Under the pieces are notes generated by a model that was not told the origin of the DNA, did not search any database, and saw nothing but the letters and a program-made list of their open reading frames with translations. Of a DNA stretch of 33,918 bases, positions 6,386 to 16,400 are shown one piece after another (the first letter of the stretch is position 1; the number at the start of each line of letters is the position of its first letter). The stretch is from Fimbriiglobus sp. Lineage in GTDB: Bacteria > Planctomycetota > Planctomycetia > Gemmatales > Gemmataceae. The stretch lies in assembly GCA_025362195.1 (NCBI GenBank), contig JANYHV010000464.1:1-33918 (forward strand), read 5' to 3'. The translations under genes were made by a program, and so were the position numbers.

Positions 6386-9300
6386 CTACCCGACGAACAC
6401 TCCGCCGCCGAACCCGGCCAGGCCGTCGAAGTCGAGGGCGGCGGGCGGTGTGCCGTTGGGCTGGACGTTTTTCCCGAGGTACGCCGTGACGCGGCTGCCG
6501 GCCCCGGCACCGGCTCCGACGACCAGGTCGGCCCGGGTGTCGTCGTCCAGGTTCTTCACGGCGACGCGGATTCCGCCGCGGGTGCTCGTGTCCCCGGCGA
6601 AGAAGTTGGCGAGGACATTTCGCTTGTTGTCCAGGACGCTTTGCCCGCTGAACGCCGTCACGCGGGGGCCGCCGCCCGGGCCGCCGCCGGCGATCAACTC
6701 GGCGAAGCCGTCGCCGTTCAGGTCGCCGCCGGTCACGAACGCGCCGTTACGCAGCTCGGGCTCGAAGGCGAAGAAGTCGCCGAACGGTTTGGCGGTCAGC
6801 GCGCCGTTGGCCAGGGATTTGCCGTCGAAGACGGCCACGCGCGGGCCGCCGCCGAACCCGGCGGAGACGATCAAGTCGCCGACGCCGTCGCCGGTGATGT
6901 CGGCCACGGACGCCCGCGCGCCGCCGCGGAAGGCCGGGTCGTCGATGCCGAAGAAGTCGGCGAGTTGCTGGAAATCCTTGCCGCTGAAGATGCGCACCCG
7001 CGGGCCGCCCCCTTCGTCCGGGGTGATGACGAGGTCGGGCACGCCGTCGCCGCTGAGGTCGCCGGCCGCGACGAACACGCCGCCCTGGAAGGCCGCCTCG
7101 AACGGGTCGATCGTGAAGAGTACCGCCTGCGTTTTGCCGTCGAACACGATCACCTGGGTCGCGCGGCCCGGTCCGGTGCCGACGACCAGGTCGGCCACGC
7201 CGTCGCCGTTGAAGTCGGCCGCGGCGGTGCGGACGCCGCCCGTGAAGCCGGCCCCGAACGGGTTGACGGTGGAGAGGACCGACCCGCCCGGGCTGTACAG
7301 CGTCGCGGTGTTCTTGTCGCCGACGTCCGAGCCGGCGGCGAACTCGCGGAAGCCGACCAGAAGGGGCTTGGCCGCCGGCGGCGGGACGACCGGGGGAACA
7401 ACGGGCGGGACGACCGGCGGCACGACGGGTGGCGGGGCATTCACGGTCACGTTGATCGTTGCCGTGGCGGTTGCTCCGAGTGCGTCCGTGATCGTGTAGG
7501 TGAAGCTGTTCGTGCCGCGGAACCCGGCGTTCGGCGTGTAGATGAGCTTGCCGTTGCTGATCGCCGTCGAACCGTTTGCGGCCGCCCCGACCGAGGTGAT
7601 GCTGAAGGAGTTGCCGTCCGGGTCGCTGTCGTTCGCAACGGCATTGAGGGTGACAGCGGTGTTGAACGCGGTCGTGGCGCTATCGTTGACGGCGACGGGT
7701 GCGCGATTCGGTTCGAAGACGATGGGGATGGACTCGGAGCTGAAGTCGCCGGTGGAGGCGGTCACGGTGACGGAAATCGCGACGGCCGTGTCGCTGGTCG
7801 GCGTGCCGCTGAGCACCCCGCCGGCGGAGAGCGTCAAGCCGGGCGGGACGTTGGTGGCGGCGAAGGTGAACGTCGTGCCGGTCGGCAATCCCGCAACGAG
7901 CGCGGTGAAGGTTTGGCTGTAGGGGATGCCGACGCGGCCGCTGGGAAGGCCCGACGGGGCGATGGCGATGGTCTGCGCTTCGAACGCGCCGATGTCCACG
8001 GGAGTGTTCGTCGCCGGACGCAGGAAGCCGCGCTGGTCGGTGGTCGGGGCACCGGTGAGCGTGCCCGCGTTGAACGCTTTGCTACCCGGCACGAGGGCGT
8101 GCGTCTGCGTCGGCCCGCCGTTGTTGCCGAGCGTCGTGTTCAGCACCGTGCCGACGGCCACGCCGACGATATTGCCGCTCGTGCCGTTGATCAACCCGCC
8201 CGCCGTCTTGGCATCGCCGATGAGGTTGTTCTTACTCGTCGCATCGAACGTCCCGCTCAAGTCGCTCGGCGTCGTGCCCGCGAAGTTCCCCGCGACGATC
8301 GTGTTCGTCAGTTCTACCGCCCTCGGGAGAACGTTGACGATGCCGCCGCCGCTGTTGGTGGCGGTGTTCCCGAAGAGTGTGGAGTTCGTCAGCGTCACCG
8401 TGCTGAAGTTCAGGATGCCGCCACCGTTGTTGTCGGCTGTGTTTCGAGAGAGTGTGGAGTTCGTGAGCGTCGCCGAGCCAAAGTTCAGGATGCCGCCGCC
8501 GCTGTCGGTGGCGAAGTTTCCGGAGAGGGTGGAGTTCGTGAGCGTCACCGTGCCAAAGTTGAGGATGCCGCCGCCATCCGAGGTCGTGTTCCCATTGCGG
8601 ATCGTCAGCCCACTCATCTCCACCGTCGCAGCGGGACCGACGATGAGGATGCGGAACTGCGGCGTGCCGCCTGCGGTACTGCGGGTCACGACTTGCGTGC
8701 CGGTCGCGGGGCCGGTGATCGTCGTGGCTCCGGACGTGTCCGTGATTGCCAACTCCGCCGACGTGAGCACGACCTCGCCGAGGCCCGCGGCGAAGGTGAT
8801 CGCGTCCGCGCCGGGCGTGGCGTTGGCCAATGCGATGGCCTCGCGCAACGTCAGTTGTCCGGCGGCGTAGTTGCCGTCGACGAGGTCGCCGGTGTTGTCC
8901 ACGACGAACGGCCCGGTCGGTGCGGCGGTCAGCGTCAGTTTGTTGCTCGCGTAACTGACGCGGAACGCCTGGTTGCTGCCCTTGGCCAGCGCCCCTTCCG
9001 GCAGGTCGGCGAACGTACCGGTGAGCGCACCAGCCGTGAGGATCGGCAGGACGGTGCCCGCCGGCTGGACGACCCCCGGCGGCTGGGTGATGGTCGGCGT
9101 GCCCGGCAGCGAAAGCGTTCCGAACGGGCCGAACGCCCCACCGACGACCGACAATCCGGGGGTCGAGAGTGAGAGGTCGCCCAGAGTCAGCGGGAAACTC
9201 ACGAGGACGCCGGGATTCGAGACGCTCGCGGCAGCGGAGCCGAACAGGCCGTATTTGTTCGTCTTCGCGTCGAACTGGAAGATCAGGCCGTTGACCTTCA

Positions 9301-10048
9301 GCGTTACCTCGCCGACGGCAAACGAATCGGTGATGCCGACGGTCAGTTCGGACTGCACGCCGTTGACGACGACCAGCCCCGGCGTGATCGCCGAATCGCC
9401 GAAACGCGTGGTCAAGAGGACCGGGCCGGATTGCCCGGCGACCTTGGCCGTCGCGCCGCCGGTCACGGCGTAGCGCGTGCTGGTCGCATTGGCCGTGTCC
9501 AACTTCAACCGCAGGTCCTTGGTGTTGAACGACACGGAGCCGTAACTGAAGCTGCTCGTGATGCCGAGATTGACCGACGCCAGCGTGCCGCTCTGGATGA
9601 CCAGCCCCGGCGTGCCGATCGCCGAGCCGAAGCTCGCCCCGATGGTCACGCCGCCTGCGGAGAAGCTCGCATCCCCGGCGACGGAAAACTTGTTGTTCGA
9701 CTGATCGAAGACGAAGGCCAGGTTGTTGCCGGTGAAGGTCAGGCCGCGGGCCGACAGGGTGCTGCTGATCTTGGCCGACGCCGGACTGGTGCTGACGGTC
9801 ACGCCGCCCGGCAGGCTGAGGAGCGGGACGAACGTGGCCGCGCCGACGGGCACCAGCCCCACTTCTACGGCGGTGCTGATAGTGGCGTTGCTGGAGCTGC
9901 CGGCGAACGCGCCGGGGGCGTTGAACCGCAGCCCGGCGATGTCCCGCGCGTCCGGCGTGATGCGGTCTTCGAGCGCCAGGAAGGACAACCGGTTGCGAAC
10001 GGGCGTGCGCGGGGCGTTTCGGAACAGGTCGCGGATCCAGCGTTTCAT
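6386..10048 (-). CDS. Secreted FG-GAP repeat protein with beta-helix and cadherin-like domains
   Basis: A 1220-residue surface or exported protein. The basic N-terminus followed by LALEDRITP (residues 24-32) resembles the LE-x-R motif at the start of many large planctomycete secreted proteins. About 330 residues of repetitive beta structure follow, then a CSLREA-like segment (GQLTLREAIALANA), then several copies of GGGILNFGTVTLTNSTLSGN as in polymorphic outer-membrane/beta-helix proteins. Next come a He_PIG-like domain, a cadherin-like domain (NRAPVAVNDSATT), a proline-valine linker (PPVVPP repeated) and five FG-GAP repeats of the type DFNGDGVADL. The tail DFDGLAGFGGGVFVG is shared with the gene at 33601. 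GAGGAGAGG precedes the ATG. It follows the kinase gene by 102 bases on the same strand and may be in its operon. Ligand and role are unknown. Confidence 0.85.
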   Translation of the reverse strand: MKRWIRDLFRNAPRTPVRNRLSFLALEDRITPDARDIAGLRFNAPGAFAGSSSNATISTAVEVGLVPVGAATFVPLLSLPGGVTVSTSPASAKISSTLSARGLTFTGNNLAFVFDQSNNKFSVAGDASFSAGGVTIGASFGSAIGTPGLVIQSGTLASVNLGITSSFSYGSVSFNTKDLRLKLDTANATSTRYAVTGGATAKVAGQSGPVLLTTRFGDSAITPGLVVVNGVQSELTVGITDSFAVGEVTLKVNGLIFQFDAKTNKYGLFGSAAASVSNPGVLVSFPLTLGDLSLSTPGLSVVGGAFGPFGTLSLPGTPTITQPPGVVQPAGTVLPILTAGALTGTFADLPEGALAKGSNQAFRVSYASNKLTLTAAPTGPFVVDNTGDLVDGNYAAGQLTLREAIALANATPGADAITFAAGLGEVVLTSAELAITDTSGATTITGPATGTQVVTRSTAGGTPQFRILIVGPAATVEMSGLTIRNGNTTSDGGGILNFGTVTLTNSTLSGNFATDSGGGILNFGSATLTNSTLSRNTADNNGGGILNFSTVTLTNSTLFGNTATNSGGGIVNVLPRAVELTNTIVAGNFAGTTPSDLSGTFDATSKNNLIGDAKTAGGLINGTSGNIVGVAVGTVLNTTLGNNGGPTQTHALVPGSKAFNAGTLTGAPTTDQRGFLRPATNTPVDIGAFEAQTIAIAPSGLPSGRVGIPYSQTFTALVAGLPTGTTFTFAATNVPPGLTLSAGGVLSGTPTSDTAVAISVTVTASTGDFSSESIPIVFEPNRAPVAVNDSATTAFNTAVTLNAVANDSDPDGNSFSITSVGAAANGSTAISNGKLIYTPNAGFRGTNSFTYTITDALGATATATINVTVNAPPPVVPPVVPPVVPPVVPPPAAKPLLVGFREFAAGSDVGDKNTATLYSPGGSVLSTVNPFGAGFTGGVRTAAADFNGDGVADLVVGTGPGRATQVIVFDGKTQAVLFTIDPFEAAFQGGVFVAAGDLSGDGVPDLVITPDEGGGPRVRIFSGKDFQQLADFFGIDDPAFRGGARASVADITGDGVGDLIVSAGFGGGPRVAVFDGKSLANGALTAKPFGDFFAFEPELRNGAFVTGGDLNGDGFAELIAGGGPGGGPRVTAFSGQSVLDNKRNVLANFFAGDTSTRGGIRVAVKNLDDDTRADLVVGAGAGAGSRVTAYLGKNVQPNGTPPAALDFDGLAGFGGGVFVG

Positions 10049-10150
10049 GGCCTCTCCTCGGAGCGGGATGATGTCGCGGGACCATGCGAAATTTCCGGCC
10101 GGAGTCGGCCACGAATTCCGAAAAGATTATCGGGAAGATGTCACTCGACG

Positions 10151-12259
10151 TTACTTCGGAATGCTTTTCCAGAACTCGGCGGCGGGTTGGTTGTTGATCA
10201 TCGCGAGCGTTTTGATGCTTCTCAGGTGAGCGGTGTCGCGCTTCGAGTCGAAATCGCATTCGATCAGCGTGAGCGGCATGCTGCCGACCATGGAAAGGTC
10301 GGTCACGCCGGTCTTGCCGCAGTGCAACGCCGTCAGCGACATCCCCTTGAGAGCCGACAAATCGGACACCAGGGTGCTCTGGCAAAGAACATGCTTCAAC
10401 GGCATCCCCTTCAGCGGCGACAGGTCGGAGGCTTTGGAGACATTGACGCAAAGAAACTCCAGCGGCATCCCGGCCAAGGGCGACAGGTCCAACGCGTAAT
10501 TGCAGCAGCCGATGTTGATGTCCTTCAGCGGCATCCCCCGGAGCGGGGCCAAGTCGCCACCGGACCAACACCAGAGATGCAATATCTCGAGCGGCATCCC
10601 AGCCAACGGCGACAGGTCGCTAATCCGGGTGTAAGACGCACGAAACGTTTTGAGCGGCGTGCCCTTCAACGGCCCGAGATTCACGAGTTCGGAGTTGGCG
10701 TCCAAATTGAGTTCCGTCAGTGCCAGTCCTTTCAACGGCGTCAAATCCGTCAACTGACCCGACTGTACGCTTTGACCCCGCAGCCGGAGTGTGCGCAGCG
10801 ACTTGCAGGCTTTGAGCGGCGCGATGTCGCTCACTTTGTCCGTGAACAGTGACAAGGAAGTCAACTCGTCGTCGTCGAAAGCGACTTCCAATTTCCCGTC
10901 GAAGCCGGGGTTGCGCTTCTTCAATTCCTCACGCAACAACTCGGTCTGTTGGGCGGGCAGCACCTTCGGCACCGACACGGGCACCGGTACCGACGCGGTC
11001 TCCACGACGGGGACGGGGTTTTGCCTCGGCCACCAGGCGACCAGCGTCAGCCCCGCGATCAGCGCGAGTCCGGCGGCGGCGAGCACCCCACGGCGGGCGA
11101 TCTTGCGCGCCGGCCGGGGCAAGTGGCGCGGCGTGATGCCGCTTTTCAGTTTCGTCTCGCACTCGGCCAACACGTCCGCGACTTCGCGGGCCGACGGGAA
11201 GCGCTCGGCCGGGTTCTTCGCGTGTAACTTCGCAATCAGCGCGCACAGCCACTCGGGCGTTTCGGGGATGATCTCGCGGATCGGCCGGGGCGTTTCTTCG
11301 GCGACGCGCTTCAACACGGCCAGGATGCCGGTGGCGCGGAACGGCGGTCGGCCGGACGTCATCTGGTAGAGAACGCTGCCGAGGCTGAACAGGTCCGCCC
11401 GGTGGTCGAGCGGCAGCCCGAGCGCCTGCTCCGGGGCCATGAACATCGGCGTCCCCGCGACGATGCCGCTCGTGGTGATGCTCGCGTCGTCGGCGGTGCG
11501 GGCAAGGCCGAAGTCGGTGAGTTTCACCTTGAGCGATGTGCCTTCCAGCAGGATGTTCGCCGGCTTGACGTCCCGGTGGATCAGCCCGCACGCGTGCGCG
11601 GCGGCCAGCCCTTCGGCGACCTGCCGGCCGGTCCGCAGCACTTCGGCCACGTCCACCGGTCCCGTCCGGTCCATGCGCTGTTGCAGCGTCTCGCCGGGGA
11701 TGAACTCCATCACCAGGTACGGCAGCGGCGTTTCGCCGACCTCGTGGACCTGCACCACGTTTTCGTGGCGGATCGCCGCCGACGACCGCGCTTCCCGCAG
11801 GAACCGCTTCCGCGCCGGCGAGGTGGCCGCCATCTCCGGGGCCATGACCTTGACCGCGACGACCCGCTGCAGCGTTTCGTCGAACGCGCGGAGCACGATT
11901 CCGCAGCCGCCCCGGCCGAGCACCTGGAGGACTTCGTAGTGGGCGATCCGGCCGAGCGAATCCGCGCGCGTCGGTGGACTCAGAAAGGCGAGATTCTCCG
12001 GCTCACGACCGCTCGGCGTCGCCCCTTCCCGCTCGCCGTTCCGGGGAGGAATCGCTTCGGTACCGCCCGGCCGTTCGGGGTCGAGTTGTTCCATCGCGGG
12101 AACGTTCAGAAAGTCCCCGCTGCGGAAGTGCGACGCGAGTAGCTGATCGACTTTCCGACGAAAACCCGCGTCCCCGCCGCAGGCCGCGTCGAGGTACCGC
12201 GACCGGCCCGCCGCGTCCGGCAGGTCCAACGCGGCGAGGAAGACATCTTCGAGCGACAT
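10151..12259 (-). CDS. Membrane Ser/Thr protein kinase with C-terminal LRR-like repeats
   Basis: A 702-residue Hanks-type kinase. Residues 1-50 carry the planctomycete pre-kinase signature (FLAALDLPD, RYLDAACGGDAGFRRKV). The kinase domain spans about 108-370: glycine loop GRGGCG at 115-120, lysine 137 in VAVKV, HRDVKPAN from 228, DFG at 249-251, GTPMFMAPEQ from 269. All catalytic residues are present. One membrane helix (about 391-409, VLAAAGLALIAGLTLVAWW) puts the rest outside the cytoplasm. That part, roughly 480-690, is built of 20-24-residue repeats with LSPLAGMPL or LSPLKGMPL, resembling leucine-rich repeats. The gene follows an ECF sigma gene by 77 bases and precedes a secreted protein gene, suggesting a sigma-kinase signalling operon in which the outer repeats sense a ligand. 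Catalysis is secure, sensing is inferred. Confidence 0.93.
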   Translation of the reverse strand: MSLEDVFLAALDLPDAAGRSRYLDAACGGDAGFRRKVDQLLASHFRSGDFLNVPAMEQLDPERPGGTEAIPPRNGEREGATPSGREPENLAFLSPPTRADSLGRIAHYEVLQVLGRGGCGIVLRAFDETLQRVVAVKVMAPEMAATSPARKRFLREARSSAAIRHENVVQVHEVGETPLPYLVMEFIPGETLQQRMDRTGPVDVAEVLRTGRQVAEGLAAAHACGLIHRDVKPANILLEGTSLKVKLTDFGLARTADDASITTSGIVAGTPMFMAPEQALGLPLDHRADLFSLGSVLYQMTSGRPPFRATGILAVLKRVAEETPRPIREIIPETPEWLCALIAKLHAKNPAERFPSAREVADVLAECETKLKSGITPRHLPRPARKIARRGVLAAAGLALIAGLTLVAWWPRQNPVPVVETASVPVPVSVPKVLPAQQTELLREELKKRNPGFDGKLEVAFDDDELTSLSLFTDKVSDIAPLKACKSLRTLRLRGQSVQSGQLTDLTPLKGLALTELNLDANSELVNLGPLKGTPLKTFRASYTRISDLSPLAGMPLEILHLWCWSGGDLAPLRGMPLKDINIGCCNYALDLSPLAGMPLEFLCVNVSKASDLSPLKGMPLKHVLCQSTLVSDLSALKGMSLTALHCGKTGVTDLSMVGSMPLTLIECDFDSKRDTAHLRSIKTLAMINNQPAAEFWKSIPK

Positions 12260-12336
12260 CGAGGCACCCCAACGGTTTCAAATCCGGCCGCGTCGCAACC
12301 AATGCGCAATCGGGGGCGGAACCCGGCCACCGACGG

Positions 12337-12918
12337 TTAAGATTTTTCCTCGTCGCCGTCGTCGTCGCCGTCGATTTGGGCGCGGAGCCAGGCGCGCGCG
12401 TAGGCCCAGTGCCGGCCCGCCGTCCGCTCCGAAATCCCCAACACGGCGGCCGCTTCCGGCAGCGTCATGCCCGCGAAATAGCGGAGTTGGACGAGCCGCG
12501 CCTTGGTCTCGTCCTCGGCCGCCAGGCGGGTCAGGGCCTCGTCGAGTGCGATCAAGTCTTCGCCGGTCTCGATCGCGTGAGCGACACCGGGCGTCAGTTC
12601 CAGCCGGCCGAATTCGCCGCCGTGCCGGACCGCCGCCTTGCGACGGGCGCGATCGACGAGGATGCGGCGCATCGCCTCGGCGGCCGCGGCGAAGAAGTGA
12701 CCGCGGTTGTGCCACGTTTGCTCCTCCGGCGATCCGACCAGCCGCAGGTAGGCTTCGTGGACCAGCGCGGTCGGCTGCAACGTGTGCCCCGAGTGCTCCC
12801 GAGTCATCCGCGCGGCCGCCAGCTTCCGCAGTTCCTCGTAGACCAGCGGCAACAACTCCGCCGCGGACGACGGGTCGCCGCGGGCAGCCGCATCGAGAAG
12901 TCGCGTCACGTCCGGCAT
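12337..12918 (-). CDS. ECF sigma factor (Sigma70_ECF, PF07638 type)
   Basis: A 193-residue RNA polymerase sigma factor of the planctomycete type related to Pfam PF07638. Region 2 includes LVYEELRKLAAARM and the signature LQPTALVHEAYLRLV (residues 47-61), followed by FFAAAAEAMRRILVDRARRK. Region 4 is about 125-185, with LVQLRYFAGMTLPEAAAVL and the recognition helix ISERTAGRHWAYARAWL. The C-terminus is acidic (DGDDDGDEE). It is the first gene of an apparent minus-strand operon with the Ser/Thr kinase; sigma factors of this kind are commonly paired with such kinases in this phylum and are thought to be controlled by phosphorylation or binding. No classical anti-sigma factor is adjacent. A weak promoter-like pair lies at 13053-13025 on the same strand. 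Confidence 0.92.
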   Translation of the reverse strand: MPDVTRLLDAAARGDPSSAAELLPLVYEELRKLAAARMTREHSGHTLQPTALVHEAYLRLVGSPEEQTWHNRGHFFAAAAEAMRRILVDRARRKAAVRHGGEFGRLELTPGVAHAIETGEDLIALDEALTRLAAEDETKARLVQLRYFAGMTLPEAAAVLGISERTAGRHWAYARAWLRAQIDGDDDGDEEKS

Positions 12919-13445
12919 GGGCGAATCTCGGCCCTTCGCTTGCGGCTTTCGACCGGCGGCGCGTGTCGGAAAGCTGGCGGCGCGACGATAGACCCGGACG
13001 CCCCGCCGCTGCCGACGTTCGCTCAGTGTAATCGCCTTCGGTACGAACGACTACCGGCCACTTGCGTCACCCCAACACGAACACCCCCCGTCCGGCTCCG
13101 GACGCGACCCCCGCGACGGCACCGATGCGGTCGCCGGTCAGGCGGCCCCTTTGGAAGGCGGGCCGATCTCTCGGGTGCGCGAGGATCCCGGCGGCACAAG
13201 CCGGCCGCCGGTGCCGCCCAGCGCAATTCGGCGGGTGCCACTTCCCACGGGACCCACAGCCTCCCATTCGATCCCGCCGACCGTGGGCAGGTCCACCCAG
13301 ACGACAGGTCGGGTGGGGTTTTCCCGGTGGCACTTTTTCGAGAATCACGATCGGTAGCGCAAGATTCAGCCCCGTCATGACTACATCATTGTTAGACTGT
13401 CACGTTCGACCCTGAGCCAGCCGCGGTGACGCGGAGGGATGTTGT
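12919..13445. other. Divergent intergenic region between the sigma gene and the giant gene
   Basis: No convincing gene. On the minus strand TAGTCG (13053-13048), 17 bases, TACACT (13030-13025) is a weak candidate promoter for the sigma-kinase operon. Just before 13446, GGAGGG lies seven bases upstream of the giant gene's ATG. Minus-strand translation between about 13380 and 13135 contains protein-like stretches in two frames (MTGLNLALPIVILEK, then PVVWVDLPTVGGIEWEAV), so it might hold a frameshifted gene remnant, but I recognise no family. Confidence 0.4.
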
Positions 13446-16400
13446 ATGTCCCGATTCTCGTGGATCCGCCGGTTGTTCGCCCGCCCGCGGTTGACCATTC
13501 GTCGTCCCGCCGGCCGTCGGCTGCAGACCGAGGTGCTGGAGGAGCGGCTCGCCCCGGCATGGCTGGGGGGGCTGCCGCTGGCGGTGGCCGATTTCGACGG
13601 CGACCGGCGGGCCGACATCGTCACCGGCTCACTCCCGGGTCGGCCGGCTCGGGTGACGGTGCGGGCGGCCGCCGACGGGCAGGTCTTGCAGTCGTTCCTG
13701 CCGTTCGGGCCGACGTTTACCGGCGGGGCGACCGTCGCCGCCGGCGACTTCGACGGGGACGGCGTCCCCGAACTGGTCGTCGGGGCCGGGCCGGGGGGCG
13801 GGCCGCACGTCCGGGTCGTGACCGCCGCCGGGGCCGAACTGGCGAGTTTCTTCGCCTTCGACCCGGCGTTCACCGGCGGGGTGAGCGTGGCCGCGGCCGA
13901 CTTCGACGGGGACGGGGCGGCGGACCTGGTGGTCGGGGCCGGGGCGGGCGGGGGGCCGCACGTGCGCGTCTTCCGCGGGGCGACCCGGGCCGAACTGGCG
14001 AGTTTCTTCGCCTACGACCCGGCGTTCTCCGGCGGCGTCAACGTGGCCGCCGCCGACCTGACGGGCGACGGACTCGCCGAGGTCATCACCGGGGCCGGGG
14101 CCGGCGGCGGGCCGCACGTCCGGGTGTTCGCGGGCCGCACCGGCGCGGCGAACGGCGGGTTCTACTCCTACGCCCCGGACTTCCGCGGCGGGGTCGTTGT
14201 CGCGGCCGGGGACACGGACGGGGACGGCCGGGCCGAGGTGCTGACGGCGGCCGGGCCGGGGGGCGGGCCGCACGTCCGCGCCGTGACCGCGGCCGGCGTG
14301 CCCGTCACCGAAGTGATGGCCTTCGCCGCCGATGTCCGGGGCGGGACCGGGGTCGCCGCCGGGGACGTGGACGGCGACGGGCGGGCCGAGTTCGTGGCCG
14401 GCGGGGCGACCGTCCGGGTCCTCGACGCCCGCACCGGGGCCGAGCGCGACTCGTTCACCCCGCCGGCCGCCGACTACGGGGCGTTCCGGGTGCCCGGCAC
14501 GGACGGTGCCCCGCTGGCCGTCCGGTTGGTGAGGCTCGACGACGCCACCGACTACCGCAACGAGTTCGGCGTGTTCCCGGTGGACGACGCCGCCGGCCGC
14601 GTGAACGGACTGCTGCCCGGTGCCCCCGGCTACGCGGCCGCCGCCCTGGCCGACGCGCGGGTCCGGCCGTTCTTCAAAGTCAGCGGGTCCGTGGCCGAAG
14701 CCGAGATCGCACTGCCGGCCGGCGGACACTTCGGCTTTTACCTCGTCCAGGACGCCAGCGCCGCCGACTGGCGGGCCGGCAATCCGACCAACGCCCTCGG
14801 GGCGGGGCCGCTCGCCTTCTTCTCGTTCCCGGCGGCCAACCCGGACGGGTTCGGGCACATGCTCCGGCCGGGCCGGTTGCAGTTCGCCTTCGAGGACCAG
14901 ACCGGCGGCGGCGACGCCGAATTCAACGACGTGGCGGTGGCCGTCCAGTTCCCGACCCTCGGTAACCCGCCGCTGCCGCCGCTGCCGCCGATCCCCCGCC
15001 CGCCCGAGCCGCCGCTGCCGCCGATTTCCAAGCCGCCCGAGCCGCCGGAGAACCCGAAGCCGCCGATCCCGCCGCTACCTGACACGGGCAACTTCTCGAC
15101 CGACCTGGCCGGCTACTCCCGCACCGACCTGGGCGGAACCGTCGGCGGCACCACCGTGGCCGACGGGTTTGCGACTCTGCGTGAAGGCGACCGATTCCGC
15201 GTCGGCCTCAGCCGGGCGTTCACCGTGCCGACGGAAGCCAGCGCCGTCGTGGTCACGTTCGACGCCCCGCTCTTCGACACCAGCAGCACTGGCCGGGTGA
15301 AGGACGCGTTCGAGATCGCCGTGCTGGCCGCCGATGGGTCGCCCCTGGCCTTACCCACCGCCGCGGGCCGGGACGCGGCCTTCAACTGGACGGAAGGGTT
15401 CGCACCGACGGGCGGGCCGGCCACCACCGTGTTCACGACCGCGTCCATGATCACGCTCGGTTCGCTGCCGGCCGGGACCGCCGCCCAACTCGTGCTGCGC
15501 CTGGTCAACAACGACGCCGACACCACCACCAGCGTTCGCATCCGCCGCGTCGATTTCGTGACGGCCACGGGCACGGTTCCGACGGGAGTCGTTGCGGCCA
15601 CACTCCGTCCCGCGGGGCGGGTGAACCTCGTCCCGTTGGCCGACGTGACCCCGAGTATTTCCCCGGTCTACGGCCGCACCACGCTCACCGAGGAGAACAC
15701 GATCCTCACGGCCGACCTGGGGCTGCGGAACCTCGGCAGTTACCCGGTGGTCGGCACGGCGGTCGTGGCCGTCGGCAACCTGTCCGACCCGGCTGTCGGC
15801 GTACTGAACCCGGACGGATTCACCGCCGACGGCCGGCCCTATTTCGACCTCTCGGCCGAGATCGGGTCTGGGCTGGCCCCTGGGACGGTCACCGCGTCGC
15901 GGCTGGTGCGGTTCAGCAACCCGAACCGCGAACGATTCACCTACGACCTGCAAGTGCTGGCCGGGCTGAACAGCGCCCCCACGTTGGCCCCGTTGGCCGA
16001 TGCGGAAGCCGTGGTCGGCCGGACGTTCGCCGTCACCGCCGTGGCCACCGATCCGGACGAACCGCCGCAGACGCTGACCTACCGGATGCTCGCCGGCCCC
16101 GAGGGGCTGACGCTCGACCTTGCTGGTCGCATCCTGTTCACGCCGCAGGCCGGGGACGTGGGCACCCACACCGTCCGCGTCCGGGTGACGGACAGCTTCG
16201 GGGCCACCGTCGATGGCGGCTTCACCCTGTCGGTCGTGGCCGGCCAGCCGAACCGGCCGCCGATGTTCACGAGCACCCCGCCGACGGACGCCACCGTGGC
16301 CGCGCCGTTCGAGGTGCGAACCTACGCCACCGGCTCGAATCCGCTGGCCGTGGCCGCCGGCAACTTCGGCAAGGGCGTGTCGATTATCACGGCGAACCGC

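Noticed and set aside
6641-9172. An 843-codon plus-strand reading frame
   Set aside because: Antisense shadow of the FG-GAP protein gene; low-complexity composition and no recognisable domains.
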